From positions 1-33,954 of the forward strand of contig JAXHVM010000003.1 of NCBI GenBank assembly GCA_034189185.1: a stretch of 33,954 nucleotides of DNA, written 5' to 3'. The stretch comes from Deferribacterota bacterium (lineage in GTDB: Bacteria > Chrysiogenota > Deferribacteres > Deferribacterales > UBA228). This document shows, piece after piece, positions 1 to 8,125 of this stretch (its first letter is position 1; each line of letters starts with the position of its first letter). The position numbers and the translations under genes were made by a program. The notes under the pieces are model-generated. The model saw nothing but the letters and a program-made list of their open reading frames with translations, was not told the DNA's origin and did not search any database.

Positions 1-1187
1 AGGATATTTTTAGTAAAAAATTTGATTTAAATATAAAAAAGGATGAAAATATTGCAGATATGTTATTATTAAGTGGTAATGATGGCGTATCATTGGGTTC
101 TATCTATGGAGGCTGCAATTATCTCACCTTTTACCCAATGAGCCCTGCTACATATATGGCAAATTTTTTTATAAATAATATGAAAGAATTTAATATTGTA
201 GTAGAACAGTTTGAAGATGAGATCTCTGTTATAAATTCAGCAATCGGCGCTTCCTATGGTGGTGCTAGGTCAGCAGTAACTACATCTGGTGGTGGCTTTG
301 CTTTAATGGAGGAAGCTATTAGTTTAAGTGGTATGGCTGAAATACCTATAGTTATACATTTAGCTCAAAGACCTGCACCTGCTACAGGACTACCAACAAG
401 GACTGCTCAAGCAGACTTTGATTTGGCTCTTTACAGTGGCCATGGAGAATTTCCACGCATAATTTATGCGCCTGGCTCTACAGAGGAGGCTCTATATTTA
501 TCATCTAAGGCGTTTAATATGTCTCAAAAGTATCAAATACCGGTATTTATCCTAACTGATCAATATTTGATAGATACATATTATATAGTTGATAAAAAAG
601 ATATACAATTTGAAGAGCCAGTAAATTATTATGAAAAAGCTGATAAAGATTATAAGAGATATAAATTAACTGAAGATGGGGTTTCACCACTAGCAATACC
701 AGGAGAAGGCGATGGTCTGGTTATTTGTAATGGCAATGAGCATGATGAGTATGGGGATACAACAGAAGAGTTATATTATAGTCAAAAAATGCAGGAAAAA
801 AGGAATAAAAAGTTAGAAAAAATAGAAGAAGAAGCTGTTAAACCAACATTTATAGGAAGCAAAGATTACGATGTGCTTATTTATTGTTGGGGCTCTACTT
901 TTGAGATTGTGAAAGAAGCTTTAGATGTAATAGATGACAAGAGAATTGCATGTCTTCATTATAGCCAAGTTTATCCTGTTGAAAAAACTTCCTTAGAATA
1001 CTTTAAGAAAGCAAAATATATCGTTGGCATTGAACAAAATTATTATGGTCAGTTTGGAAATTATCTTGAAAGTAGGATGCATAAAAAGACTGATAAAAAA
1101 ATATTGAAATACAACGGAAGGGTTTTTTATTTAGAAGAAATAGTAGAGGGGATTAAAAAATTTATGGGGGAAATATATGGCAACTAA
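1..1187 (+). CDS. korA: 2-oxoacid:ferredoxin oxidoreductase, gamma/alpha subunit (5' end outside window)
   Basis: The enzyme class oxidatively decarboxylates a 2-oxoacid (2-oxoglutarate, pyruvate or a branched-chain acid) to an acyl-CoA and passes the electrons to ferredoxin. The frame is open from base 3 with no stop, so the ATG at 60 is internal and the N-terminal part, probably the gamma domain of a fused gamma-alpha chain, lies outside. Seen after that ATG: GNDGVSLGSIYGG, then FYPMSPAT (the family's YPITPSS-type motif), then EQFEDEISVINSAIGASYGG, then TSGGGFALMEE. This is the pyrimidine-binding domain of the alpha subunit, followed by the domain II/III region. It overlaps the beta-subunit gene by 11 bases, so the two are co-translated. 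The substrate cannot be decided from sequence alone. Family is certain; the name korA is provisional. Confidence 0.9.
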   Translation, partial: DIFSKKFDLNIKKDENIADMLLLSGNDGVSLGSIYGGCNYLTFYPMSPATYMANFFINNMKEFNIVVEQFEDEISVINSAIGASYGGARSAVTTSGGGFALMEEAISLSGMAEIPIVIHLAQRPAPATGLPTRTAQADFDLALYSGHGEFPRIIYAPGSTEEALYLSSKAFNMSQKYQIPVFILTDQYLIDTYYIVDKKDIQFEEPVNYYEKADKDYKRYKLTEDGVSPLAIPGEGDGLVICNGNEHDEYGDTTEELYYSQKMQEKRNKKLEKIEEEAVKPTFIGSKDYDVLIYCWGSTFEIVKEALDVIDDKRIACLHYSQVYPVEKTSLEYFKKAKYIVGIEQNYYGQFGNYLESRMHKKTDKKILKYNGRVFYLEEIVEGIKKFMGEIYGN

Positions 1188-2046
1188 ATTATTTCAAAAT
1201 GATAGGCCTCATACAAAGGATATTTCATGGTGCCCTGGCTGTGGAAATTTCCAGATTAGGCTGGCACTAATAGATGTATTAGAAGAGCTAAATTTTAAAC
1301 CCAAAAATACTGTGATAATTACTGGTATTGGACAAGCTGCAAAAATGGTGCACTATTTAAATGCTAACGGATTTCATACGCTACACGGCAGAGCACTCCC
1401 TGTGGGAACAGGTCTTAAGCTAGCGAACCCTAACTTGAATGTGATTGTAATAGGCGGCGATGGTGATATGTATGCTGAGGGGATGGGTCATTTTATACAT
1501 GCCATAAGAAGGAATGTAAATATAACTGTTTTAATACATAATAATCAAATCTATGGACTAACAAAGGGGCAAACCTCTCCTACCTCATTATTAGGAATGA
1601 AAACCTCTAGTAATCCTGAGGGTGTTATTGAAGCTCCTATAAACCCTTTAGCACTTGCTATATCCCTTGATTGCTCTTTTGTAGCTAGAACCTTTATTGG
1701 ATATAAAGATGAAACAAAAAATATCTTAAAAGAGGCTATAACACATAAAGGTTTTTCAATGGTAGATATATTCCAACAATGCGTTACTTTTAATAAGCTA
1801 AATACATATAAATGGTATAAAGAAAATACTAAATTTTTAGGCGATATAAACAAAGAAGATAGGCTAGAGGCATATAAATATGCATTGTCTGAGGATCCCT
1901 TTTATGTTGGAATATTCTACAAGAAAGATAAGAAACCCTTAGATGAGCAAATTGAATGCTATAAAAAAACAAAATTGCCTCTTTACAAAAGGAATTTTGA
2001 TAAAAGTAAATTAGAGAAGTTTATAGATAATAATTTTAAGATTTAG
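1177..2046 (+). CDS. korB: 2-oxoacid:ferredoxin oxidoreductase, beta subunit
   Basis: Thiamine-diphosphate-binding subunit that pairs with the alpha chain encoded just upstream. Seen in 289 residues: WCPGC (Cys19 and Cys22, iron-sulfur ligands in this family), the thiamine-phosphate/Mg motif GGDGDMYAEGMGH followed by HNNQIYGLTKGQTSPTS, and a later Cys in FQQCVTFN that fits the remaining cluster ligand position. Length is normal for single-cluster beta subunits of the archaeal/bacterial OFOR type. The start ATG at 1177 sits inside the end of the alpha gene, preceded by a GGGG-containing purine stretch. The 3' end overlaps the convergent cation-efflux gene by 11 bases, leaving no room for a separate terminator. 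2-Oxoglutarate is the likeliest substrate, given the short two-subunit form, but pyruvate or 2-oxoisovalerate cannot be excluded. Confidence 0.93.
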   Translation: MATKLFQNDRPHTKDISWCPGCGNFQIRLALIDVLEELNFKPKNTVIITGIGQAAKMVHYLNANGFHTLHGRALPVGTGLKLANPNLNVIVIGGDGDMYAEGMGHFIHAIRRNVNITVLIHNNQIYGLTKGQTSPTSLLGMKTSSNPEGVIEAPINPLALAISLDCSFVARTFIGYKDETKNILKEAITHKGFSMVDIFQQCVTFNKLNTYKWYKENTKFLGDINKEDRLEAYKYALSEDPFYVGIFYKKDKKPLDEQIECYKKTKLPLYKRNFDKSKLEKFIDNNFKI

Positions 2047-2935
2047 TTACTAAACATTTTTTATAATCACAGTGTTCATCTTCTTTGCAAAATTCTATGG
2101 TTGAGTGATTTATATTGTGATCATTTAGAACATCTCTAATCTTTTGTTTCAGTTCATTGGAATATGCTAAATTAAAATTTTTTTCTACTGTAATATGAAG
2201 AGAAAGAATATTATAATTACCATCTAGACTCCAGGTGTGTATATCGTGTATATCTTTAACGTTCTTAATTTTTAGGATATCCTCTTTTATATTATAAATG
2301 TTGATATCTTTAGGGGCTGATTGTAAGAATACATCAAATACCTCTTTCATATTCCTAAGGACCTTTGAAAGGATATATATAGAGATTATAATTGAGAAGA
2401 GGGGGTCTAAAAAATTTAGATTGCTATTTATTTTTAAAATTAAACCTATTAATATAGCAGCACTCCAACCTAATAGATCATCTAATAGGTGATATAAAGC
2501 CATCTTTTCGTTGAAAGATTTAGTGCGTAACAGCCTCAGAACAGCAACGCCATTGAAAATAAATCCTAAAATACCAAATATTAAAATAGATTTATAATCT
2601 AATCTAAAGTCAGTAAAAAACCTATTAACTGATTCGATTATTATATAAAATGTTGCCCCAATTAAAATAGATGCATTAATAAATGCACCTATTATCGAAT
2701 ATCTTTTAAACCCGTAGGTAAATTTATTATTAGGCGGTTTTTCTGATTTTTTTTCTAAATACCAGGATATACTCAAGCTTAGACTATCGCCTAAATCATG
2801 TATGCCGTTTGTTAATATTATCAAGCTATTGGCATATATACCACCAGAAATTTCAATAATTGCAAAAATTAAATTAACAATAAAAGAAAATCTTATATTA
2901 TTAGATGAGTTATTATTTACATTATCTTTTTCCAT
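2036..2935 (-). CDS. Cation diffusion facilitator (CzcD/ZitB-type) metal efflux transporter
   Basis: Inner-membrane antiporter that exports divalent metal ions (Zn, Co, Cd, Fe or Ni in this family) in exchange for protons. Seen in 299 residues: several hydrophobic spans, a metal-site HxxxD in the second span (His46, Asp50, in GIHDLGDSLS), a second HxxxD in the fifth (His149, Asp153, in YHLLDDLLGW), and the cytoplasmic C-terminal domain with DIHTWSLDG and a beta-rich LHITV segment. The C-terminus ends in a Cys/His-rich tail (EHCDYKKC) that could bind metal. It is convergent with korB and is separated by 103 bases from the upstream AhpD-like gene, with its own probable promoter. The presence of HD pairs at both sites is typical of zinc-type CDFs; the exact ion is not determinable here. 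Confidence 0.93.
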   Translation of the reverse strand: MEKDNVNNNSSNNIRFSFIVNLIFAIIEISGGIYANSLIILTNGIHDLGDSLSLSISWYLEKKSEKPPNNKFTYGFKRYSIIGAFINASILIGATFYIIIESVNRFFTDFRLDYKSILIFGILGFIFNGVAVLRLLRTKSFNEKMALYHLLDDLLGWSAAILIGLILKINSNLNFLDPLFSIIISIYILSKVLRNMKEVFDVFLQSAPKDINIYNIKEDILKIKNVKDIHDIHTWSLDGNYNILSLHITVEKNFNLAYSNELKQKIRDVLNDHNINHSTIEFCKEDEHCDYKKCLVTKS

Positions 2936-2949
2936 AAATAATTACAAAA

Positions 2950-2988
2950 GTTATGAATATAAAAAATTTATAAACGTATTGTCATAAC
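2950..2988 (-). promoter_or_regulatory. Probable promoter of the CDF gene bracketed by an inverted repeat
   Basis: On the minus strand, ATGACA (2985-2980) and TATATT (2961-2956) are 18 bases apart, each 5 of 6 to the sigma-70 consensus. A 7-base inverted repeat, GTTATGA at 2950-2956 and TCATAAC at 2982-2988, places one arm over the -35 box and one at the end of the -10 box. The predicted start of transcription is near 2949, 14 bases before the ATG. A repeat in this position could be an operator for a metal-responsive repressor, but AT-rich DNA makes such repeats by chance. Confidence 0.4.
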
Positions 2989-3038
2989 AACCTCATATTT
3001 TACTAGAAAATTATAAATAATTTAACTGTGTTAGACTA

Positions 3039-3362
3039 TTATTTTTTCATTTCTTTATATAATTTATAGGTAAGTGTAGAATATGCCAAGCCTGGTCCAC
3101 CTGCCATAGTAGTGGCCACATTTAACGTATCAATTATTTCTCCTTCAGTAACCCCATTTTCAATTAGATTTCTAAGATGTGCCCTAATACAATATTCACA
3201 TCTACTAACTATAGCACAACCTAAGGCTATTAACTCTTTTGTTTTAGTATCTAGATTATTACTTTTAAAGGAATTTTGATTTTGCTGTATAAAGCTTCTA
3301 ATATCTTCAGATTTAACAGCTAATTCAGTGATGTTTTGCATAAACTCTTTTTCATCCATCAT
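3039..3362 (-). CDS. Carboxymuconolactone decarboxylase/AhpD-like protein
   Basis: Small all-helical protein (107 residues) of the AhpD/CMD superfamily. Seen: GCAIVSRCEYCIRAHL, giving CxxC (Cys55, Cys58) and His62 of the AhpD-type active site, then EGEIIDTLNVA and an aromatic C-terminal helix. Family members act as alkylhydroperoxidase-like thiol reductants or ring-opening decarboxylases; the CxxCxxxH arrangement favours redox chemistry. A perfect Shine-Dalgarno (AGGAGGT, minus strand of 3367-3373) lies four bases before the ATG at 3362, which fixes the start. It follows glcF on the same strand after 17 bases, so it is probably in the glcD-glcF operon. A role in peroxide protection beside an oxidase/dehydrogenase is plausible but is inference. 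Confidence 0.88.
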   Translation of the reverse strand: MMDEKEFMQNITELAVKSEDIRSFIQQNQNSFKSNNLDTKTKELIALGCAIVSRCEYCIRAHLRNLIENGVTEGEIIDTLNVATTMAGGPGLAYSTLTYKLYKEMKK

Positions 3363-3379
3363 GTTGACCTCCTAAATAT

Positions 3380-4660
3380 TTATTTTAATAGCTCTACAAC
3401 ATGTTTTATTTTATAACTTTTTTTATATTGTGATGCAAGATCTATAATTTGTAATATACATGCAGGGCATGATGTGGCAACAATATCTGTGTTTACAAGA
3501 TCTATATTATTTAATTTACGCTTTGCAATGTTAGTTGATAGATCGTAGTGTTGTAAGTTAAAAGTACCTCCTGAGCCACAACACCAATCAGCTTCGTTCA
3601 TTTCTTTTAATGAATAGCCTGCTAGCTCTATTATTCTTCTTGGTTCAGTTGATACACCAAGAGATTTTTTAAGATGACAGGGGTCATGGTATGTTACAGT
3701 ATATTCTTTATTATCTATATTTTCATAACTATTTATATTTAATACATTTACAAGAAAATCACTAATATCTATGGTTTTTGTAGCAAAGTTATTTATGAAA
3801 GCTCTTTCATTATTATTGAGTCTGTATGAAAACTTTGGCCACAGCTTTTTTATTGTATAGCTGCAAGTAGCACAAGAGGTAATTACATAATTAAATTCTT
3901 GATTTTCTAGTTGCTTAATTTGTTCTTTTAATAATTTTGTAAAAGTTTCAATATCACCACTGCTTAAAGCTGGTATACCACAACAAATAAGGTATTCTGG
4001 GATATATAAATCTATATTATACTTCTCTAACACCTCAACTGTTGTATGTCCAATAGAGGGAAGCAGCCAATCAATAACACAGCCATAAAAAAAGATGGCC
4101 TTAATTTTTTGATTATCCCTATTTTGGATAGATTGTTTTTTAACTAATTCATGGAAAGGAGTTTTGTTTATTTTTTTTATATGCCTGTCTTTTAACAGGG
4201 GCAAATATTTTATACATGAAGTGTCCAACAAAAGGTTTGCATCTCTTACAAATAAGTCTTGTATCTTACTACTAATATTTAGAAATCTGTTAAAACTATT
4301 AGGATTTGATAATATTTTTCTAAGTATAATTTTTTTATATGGGCTTAGTCCATTATATTCAGCTAGAATTATCCTTGCTTTTAAAAATATATCTAATGTA
4401 TTTACTCCACTTGGGCAATAAGCTTCACAACTACCACAGGTAACACATCTATCTAATTTTTTGGATATTGTTTTTGTTTCAGTTATGATTTTATTGGCTA
4501 AGCCCTCTAAGGTAGCAATTTTACCCCTAGAATAATCTGTTTCATTAAATGTCAATGTATATAACGGACATACACTTTGACAAAAACCACATTTCATACA
4601 TCTAATTAAATCATCCTCTAAGGATTTAACCAAGGAGACTAATTCTTCTATATCTTTCAT
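3380..4660 (-). CDS. glcF: Glycolate/D-lactate dehydrogenase iron-sulfur subunit (GlcF-like)
   Basis: Electron-transfer subunit that takes electrons from the FAD subunit GlcD and passes them towards the membrane quinone pool. Seen in 426 residues: two [4Fe-4S] motifs, Cys21/24/27/31 (CMKCGFCQSVCP) and Cys72/75/78/82 (CVTCGSCEAYCP), then two CCG domains. The first CCG domain has YGCV...LICCGIPALSSG, the second HDPCHLKKSLG, WCCGSGGTF and SCPACILQI. These CCG motifs are those of GlcF, LldE and HdrB-type proteins and bind unusual clusters or contact quinone. Its ATG shares one base with the glcD stop codon (TAATG), so translation is coupled. Glycolate or D-lactate is the likely substrate of the pair; related 2-hydroxyacids are possible. 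Confidence 0.92.
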   Translation of the reverse strand: MKDIEELVSLVKSLEDDLIRCMKCGFCQSVCPLYTLTFNETDYSRGKIATLEGLANKIITETKTISKKLDRCVTCGSCEAYCPSGVNTLDIFLKARIILAEYNGLSPYKKIILRKILSNPNSFNRFLNISSKIQDLFVRDANLLLDTSCIKYLPLLKDRHIKKINKTPFHELVKKQSIQNRDNQKIKAIFFYGCVIDWLLPSIGHTTVEVLEKYNIDLYIPEYLICCGIPALSSGDIETFTKLLKEQIKQLENQEFNYVITSCATCSYTIKKLWPKFSYRLNNNERAFINNFATKTIDISDFLVNVLNINSYENIDNKEYTVTYHDPCHLKKSLGVSTEPRRIIELAGYSLKEMNEADWCCGSGGTFNLQHYDLSTNIAKRKLNNIDLVNTDIVATSCPACILQIIDLASQYKKSYKIKHVVELLK

Positions 4661-6045
4661 TAAACTATCTTTAAAAACTTATCTGGATTTAATATATTCT
4701 TTGGATCAAACGTCTGTTTTAATCTATTAGAAAACTCAATAGTGCTTTCACCAGCCTCATATTTGAAATATTTTGATTTTGAGAAACCAATACCGTGTTC
4801 TCCTGAGAGGGTACCTTCTAATTCAATAGTTTTTAAAAATAACTCTTCTATAGCCTTATAAACCCTCTCCATTTCTTCTTTTTTTCTTTTATCTGTAAGA
4901 ATTGTAGGGTGTAGATTGCCATCTCCAGCATGGCCAAATGTTCCAATTAAGATATCATATTTCTTTGATATCTCATTAATTATTTTAATCATATCGGGAA
5001 TTCTACTTCTTTTTACAGTTGCATCTTCTAATATAACTGTTGGGCTTAACATTGAGAGTGCAGATAGGGCAACGCGTCTAGCATCCCATAATCTGTTTTT
5101 ATCTTTTAAATTATTTGCTATTCTTACTTCCCCATCTTTCTTTTCACATATTTTTATTATTTTATCAAAATCTTTCTTTACAGCTTCTTCATAGAAACCA
5201 TCAACCTCAATTAACAATATTGTTGCAGCATTTGTTGGAAGACCAATTTTTGCATATTTTTCAACAGCTTTAATTGTGAAATTATCAAGAAATTCTAAGG
5301 TAGCAGGTAAAATTTTATTTGCTATTATTTCAGAGACAGTTTCAGAAGCTTTTATAATATCTTTATATACAACCATCATTGTTTTGGAAAATGCAGGTTT
5401 TGGTAAAAGCTTTAGTATTATTTTAGTTATAATTCCAAGCGTCCCTTCAGAGCCAACCATTAATGATGACAGATTAAGGCCTGTTGCGCACTTAACTGTT
5501 TTTGAGCCACTTTTTATAAGGTTGCCTCCTGTATCATAGAATTCTAGCCCCATGACATAGTCCTTAGTGACACCATATTTTAAACCCCTTAATCCACCAG
5601 CATTTTCTGCAACGTTACCTCCTAATGTTGAAACATTTTGGCTTGCTGGATCAGGTGGGTAGAATAAATCGTATTTTTCCAATGTTTTTGATAGATTGGC
5701 TGTTACAACACCAGGTTCAACAACGGCATACATATCATCCTTATTTATTTCAAGTATTTGGTTTAGCTTGTTTGTAAGTATTACAGCTCCATTATTTATT
5801 GGTATTGTACCGCCACTTAGATTAGTTCCAGCCCCCCTTATTATTGTTGGTATCCCATCTTCATTTAATAAGCTTATAATTTTACCTATGTTATTAGTAT
5901 TTTCTGGTTTTAAAATAATTTGAGGCATAGAAGGATTCTCAACAGCTGCATCATAAGAGTAGCTATATAGATCAACTGGATCTGTTAAAATATTGTTTTT
6001 ACCTATCGATTTTGATAGCTCTTTAATTAAACTTTTGCTAATCAT
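4660..6045 (-). CDS. glcD: FAD-dependent glycolate/D-lactate dehydrogenase (GlcD-like)
   Basis: Oxidises a 2-hydroxyacid to a 2-oxoacid on FAD; the 2-oxoacid could feed the nearby oxidoreductase. Seen in 461 residues: PCMH-type FAD domain at about 37-215, with PTIIRGAGTNLSGG, VEPGVVTANL, FYPPDPASQ and TLGGNVAENAGG, then the FAD-oxidase C-terminal domain with GTFGHAGDGNLHP and SGEHGIG, which hold the catalytic and metal-binding His residues. Length matches GlcD (about 460-500). The ATG at 6045 has no Shine-Dalgarno in front of it, only an AT-only inverted repeat, and no better in-frame start is visible. It is the first gene of a run with glcF and the AhpD-like gene. D-lactate dehydrogenase (Dld2-like) is the main alternative. 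Confidence 0.92.
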   Translation of the reverse strand: MISKSLIKELSKSIGKNNILTDPVDLYSYSYDAAVENPSMPQIILKPENTNNIGKIISLLNEDGIPTIIRGAGTNLSGGTIPINNGAVILTNKLNQILEINKDDMYAVVEPGVVTANLSKTLEKYDLFYPPDPASQNVSTLGGNVAENAGGLRGLKYGVTKDYVMGLEFYDTGGNLIKSGSKTVKCATGLNLSSLMVGSEGTLGIITKIILKLLPKPAFSKTMMVVYKDIIKASETVSEIIANKILPATLEFLDNFTIKAVEKYAKIGLPTNAATILLIEVDGFYEEAVKKDFDKIIKICEKKDGEVRIANNLKDKNRLWDARRVALSALSMLSPTVILEDATVKRSRIPDMIKIINEISKKYDILIGTFGHAGDGNLHPTILTDKRKKEEMERVYKAIEELFLKTIELEGTLSGEHGIGFSKSKYFKYEAGESTIEFSNRLKQTFDPKNILNPDKFLKIV

Positions 6046-6050
6046 TGTTG

Positions 6051-6080
6051 TTTATTTATTATAAATTAAAAATAAATAAA
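6051..6080 (-). repeat. AT-only inverted repeat in the glcD leader
   Basis: TTTATTTATT at 6051-6060 is perfectly matched by AATAAATAAA at 6071-6080, with a 10-base loop. In the glcD transcript it would form an A-U stem ending five bases before the start codon, where a ribosome-binding site would be. All pairs are A-U and the flanking sequence is low-complexity, so chance is a real possibility. Confidence 0.3.
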
Positions 6081-6141
6081 ATAAATAATTAAATTTAGTT
6101 TATTTTTAACATTTAAGATAGATATAATTTATATAATCTTG

Positions 6142-6696
6142 CTAATCAATTAAGGTGTAATCTATAATTTTATTAATTTCAATTGTTAGTATAAGATCAG
6201 CATTTTTCTTGTTATTAAGTATGTTATAATTGTTCTTTTTAAGTTCCTTTATTATTTCTTTTTTTAGATGTTTAAAGTTTTCAGCATTGATTTTTATTGA
6301 TGGGTATATACTTTCTGTTTTATTGTTTTGTTGAGTCGTTTGAATAAAAAAAGAATAGAATTTCTTTTTTACTTTATTTTTATTAATATAGGTTAATTTT
6401 TCTTTTCTTTGTTTTTCAGTATTAGCCTTTTCTAATATTGCATTCCTATATTTATAAAGTAAACCTTTGGAATAAACATTAATTATTTTAGTATTTATTT
6501 TTTTATTATTTATATAAATTTTGCTTTTTATAAAATCTGATATATTTTTTGTAATCTCTTCATTGTCATTTTGACAAAAAATGATGTGCCTTTCAATTAT
6601 TTTATAATCATCGTCGTTATTAGCAGCAAAAATATTTAAAGTTGAAAATAAAAATAAAATTAAAATAAATGAGTTTTTTTTGAGAAATAAATACAT
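6142..6696 (-). CDS. Exported protein of unknown function
   Basis: I do not recognise this 184-residue protein. Seen: a Lys-rich start, a hydrophobic core at about 9-22 (FILILFLFSTLNIF) and AANNDD after it, consistent with a cleaved Sec signal peptide ending near residue 25. The mature part is unusually rich in Lys, Asn and Ile with one Cys. It ends with a helix (KHLKKEIIKELKK) and a strand, NADLILTIEINKI. Strand phrases of the 'ADLIL' kind occur in several periplasmic lipoprotein families, which is too weak to assign one. It starts three bases after the stop of the neighbouring exported protein, so they form an operon. The protein stops soon after a conserved-looking strand, so a C-terminal truncation is possible. 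Confidence 0.6.
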   Translation of the reverse strand: MYLFLKKNSFILILFLFSTLNIFAANNDDDYKIIERHIIFCQNDNEEITKNISDFIKSKIYINNKKINTKIINVYSKGLLYKYRNAILEKANTEKQRKEKLTYINKNKVKKKFYSFFIQTTQQNNKTESIYPSIKINAENFKHLKKEIIKELKKNNYNILNNKKNADLILTIEINKIIDYTLID

Positions 6697-6699
6697 ATA

Positions 6700-7140
6700 T
6701 TACTTTTTATTAAATAATTCTTTTGATGGATTAACTTGTATATAAATTATATCTAATAGTTTATCAATGTGAATCAATACTTTTTTTAATGTTTCATTAT
6801 TACTTTTTAATGATATAAAAGGGGCATTTTTAAATAGGTAGTATTCATTTACGCTTAATTTTTTAAATATTGTTTTAATTTTACGTTCTAACTTATCCCT
6901 TGATGGTGTGTTCTTCTTATAAATATAAGATATAGTATAACTTATTTTTTGATCTTTGTTGTTTATATATTTTTGATTGCTAATAAGGGGTATTTTTTTA
7001 TTATTAATATTTATTATTTTAATTATATTAGAGCCCGAAACCTTAGCTTTATTTGTTGAGCTATAAATAAAGTCTAATTTAATAAAAAATATAAAAAGAA
7101 TAAATATAAATAAGAAGGTTGATTTTTTATTAAATGACAT
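6700..7140 (-). CDS. Secreted or membrane-anchored small protein, possibly I9-inhibitor-like
   Basis: A 146-residue protein with a strong hydrophobic N-terminal segment (about 8-25) followed by Ser-Ser, so a Sec signal peptide or membrane anchor. The mature protein is Lys/Asn/Ile-rich. Residues about 82-137 (from KLERKIKTIF to DIIYIQVNPS) have the alternation of a helix, a strand-turn FKNAPFISLKSN, a helix TLKKVLIHIDK and a final strand. That pattern resembles the inhibitor I9/subtilisin prodomain fold, whose members typically read 'Y..FPAIAL.V....L..L...P.V..I..D'. The resemblance is by eye and moderate. No subtilase gene is present in the window. No Shine-Dalgarno is visible before the ATG at 7140. 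It is first in a two-gene unit with the exported protein downstream. Confidence 0.6.
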   Translation of the reverse strand: MSFNKKSTFLFIFILFIFFIKLDFIYSSTNKAKVSGSNIIKIININNKKIPLISNQKYINNKDQKISYTISYIYKKNTPSRDKLERKIKTIFKKLSVNEYYLFKNAPFISLKSNNETLKKVLIHIDKLLDIIYIQVNPSKELFNKK

Positions 7141-7204
7141 AATATTTATATAATATTAATTTTGTTTAAAATCAATAAAAATTATATTACTAAAGGAGTA
7201 GGGT

Positions 7205-8125
7205 ATGTCAACAATAACAAGGAGAAGGTTTTTAGCCTTATCAATAAAAAGTATTGTTATATCCAAATTTTTCATCTCTAATGTATATCCTTTAAATAAT
7301 GGTGGCATACATAGTAATGGCATAAAATCTAATGTTGTAATGTTAGAAGGGCAGGGTTGTATTAATCATATAGATCGTGGAATAAACTCTATTGGAGGAC
7401 TAACTAAATTCATAAATAAAGGAGATACAGTAGCTATTAAACCAAATATGTCTTTTGCAAAAGGCCCTGAATTTGCAGTAAATACAAACCCTGAGGTGGT
7501 TGGCAAGGTTGTAAAATTGTTATTTGCTGCAGGGGCTGATAAAGTTTATGTTATTGATAACACCTTAGCTGATATGAGAATGGCTTATCAAATTAGTGGT
7601 ATAGCAAAAAAAGCAGTAGAATCAGGGGCTGAGGTAGTATTTCCATTAAGTAGATATTTTGAAGAAGCTCAAATAAATGGAAAATTTATTAAAAAGTGGG
7701 AGATCTTTAGATTTTTCCTAGAAGCAGATAAAATAATTAACATGCCTGTTGCCAAACACCACGGGAGTGCTCTATTAACGTCGGCTATGAAAAATTGGAT
7801 TGGTGCAATTGGTGGCCAGAGGAATAAGGTGCACCAAAAGCTAGATACATCTATTTATGAATTAGCTTCTTTTTTTAAGCCAACGCTAAATATAGTTGAT
7901 TGTACAAGGATTTTAACAAAAAATGGTCCATCCGGTGGTAGTCTAAATGATGTAAGGGTGCTAAATAAAATATTAATATCAACAGACCAGGTAGCAGTTG
8001 ATACTATAGCAGCTGATTTGTTGGGTTTTAACTGTAGCAATATAGATTATCTGAGAATTGGCCATAATAATAAACTTGGAACAATGTATAAAAAAGATAT
8101 ATCTCTCTTGAAATTAAATGCATAA
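7205..8125 (+). CDS. Tat-exported DUF362 family protein
   Basis: A 306-residue DUF362-domain protein. Seen: an N-terminal twin-arginine signal (TRRRFLALS, residues 5-13) followed by a hydrophobic stretch to about residue 30, then the DUF362 core: KGDTVAIKPNMSF, NTNPEVVGKVV, AAGADKVYVIDNT, NMPVAKHHGSALLTSAMKNW and a late DQVAVDTIAADLLGF. A clear AAGGAG ribosome-binding site six bases before the ATG supports the start. DUF362 proteins are often found beside ferredoxin-type proteins and have no settled biochemical role; Tat export suggests folding with a cofactor before transport. The 3' end overlaps the polyferredoxin gene by eight bases, so the two proteins probably work together outside the inner membrane. 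The C-terminal ferredoxin domain seen in some relatives is absent here. Confidence 0.88.
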   Translation: MSTITRRRFLALSIKSIVISKFFISNVYPLNNGGIHSNGIKSNVVMLEGQGCINHIDRGINSIGGLTKFINKGDTVAIKPNMSFAKGPEFAVNTNPEVVGKVVKLLFAAGADKVYVIDNTLADMRMAYQISGIAKKAVESGAEVVFPLSRYFEEAQINGKFIKKWEIFRFFLEADKIINMPVAKHHGSALLTSAMKNWIGAIGGQRNKVHQKLDTSIYELASFFKPTLNIVDCTRILTKNGPSGGSLNDVRVLNKILISTDQVAVDTIAADLLGFNCSNIDYLRIGHNNKLGTMYKKDISLLKLNA

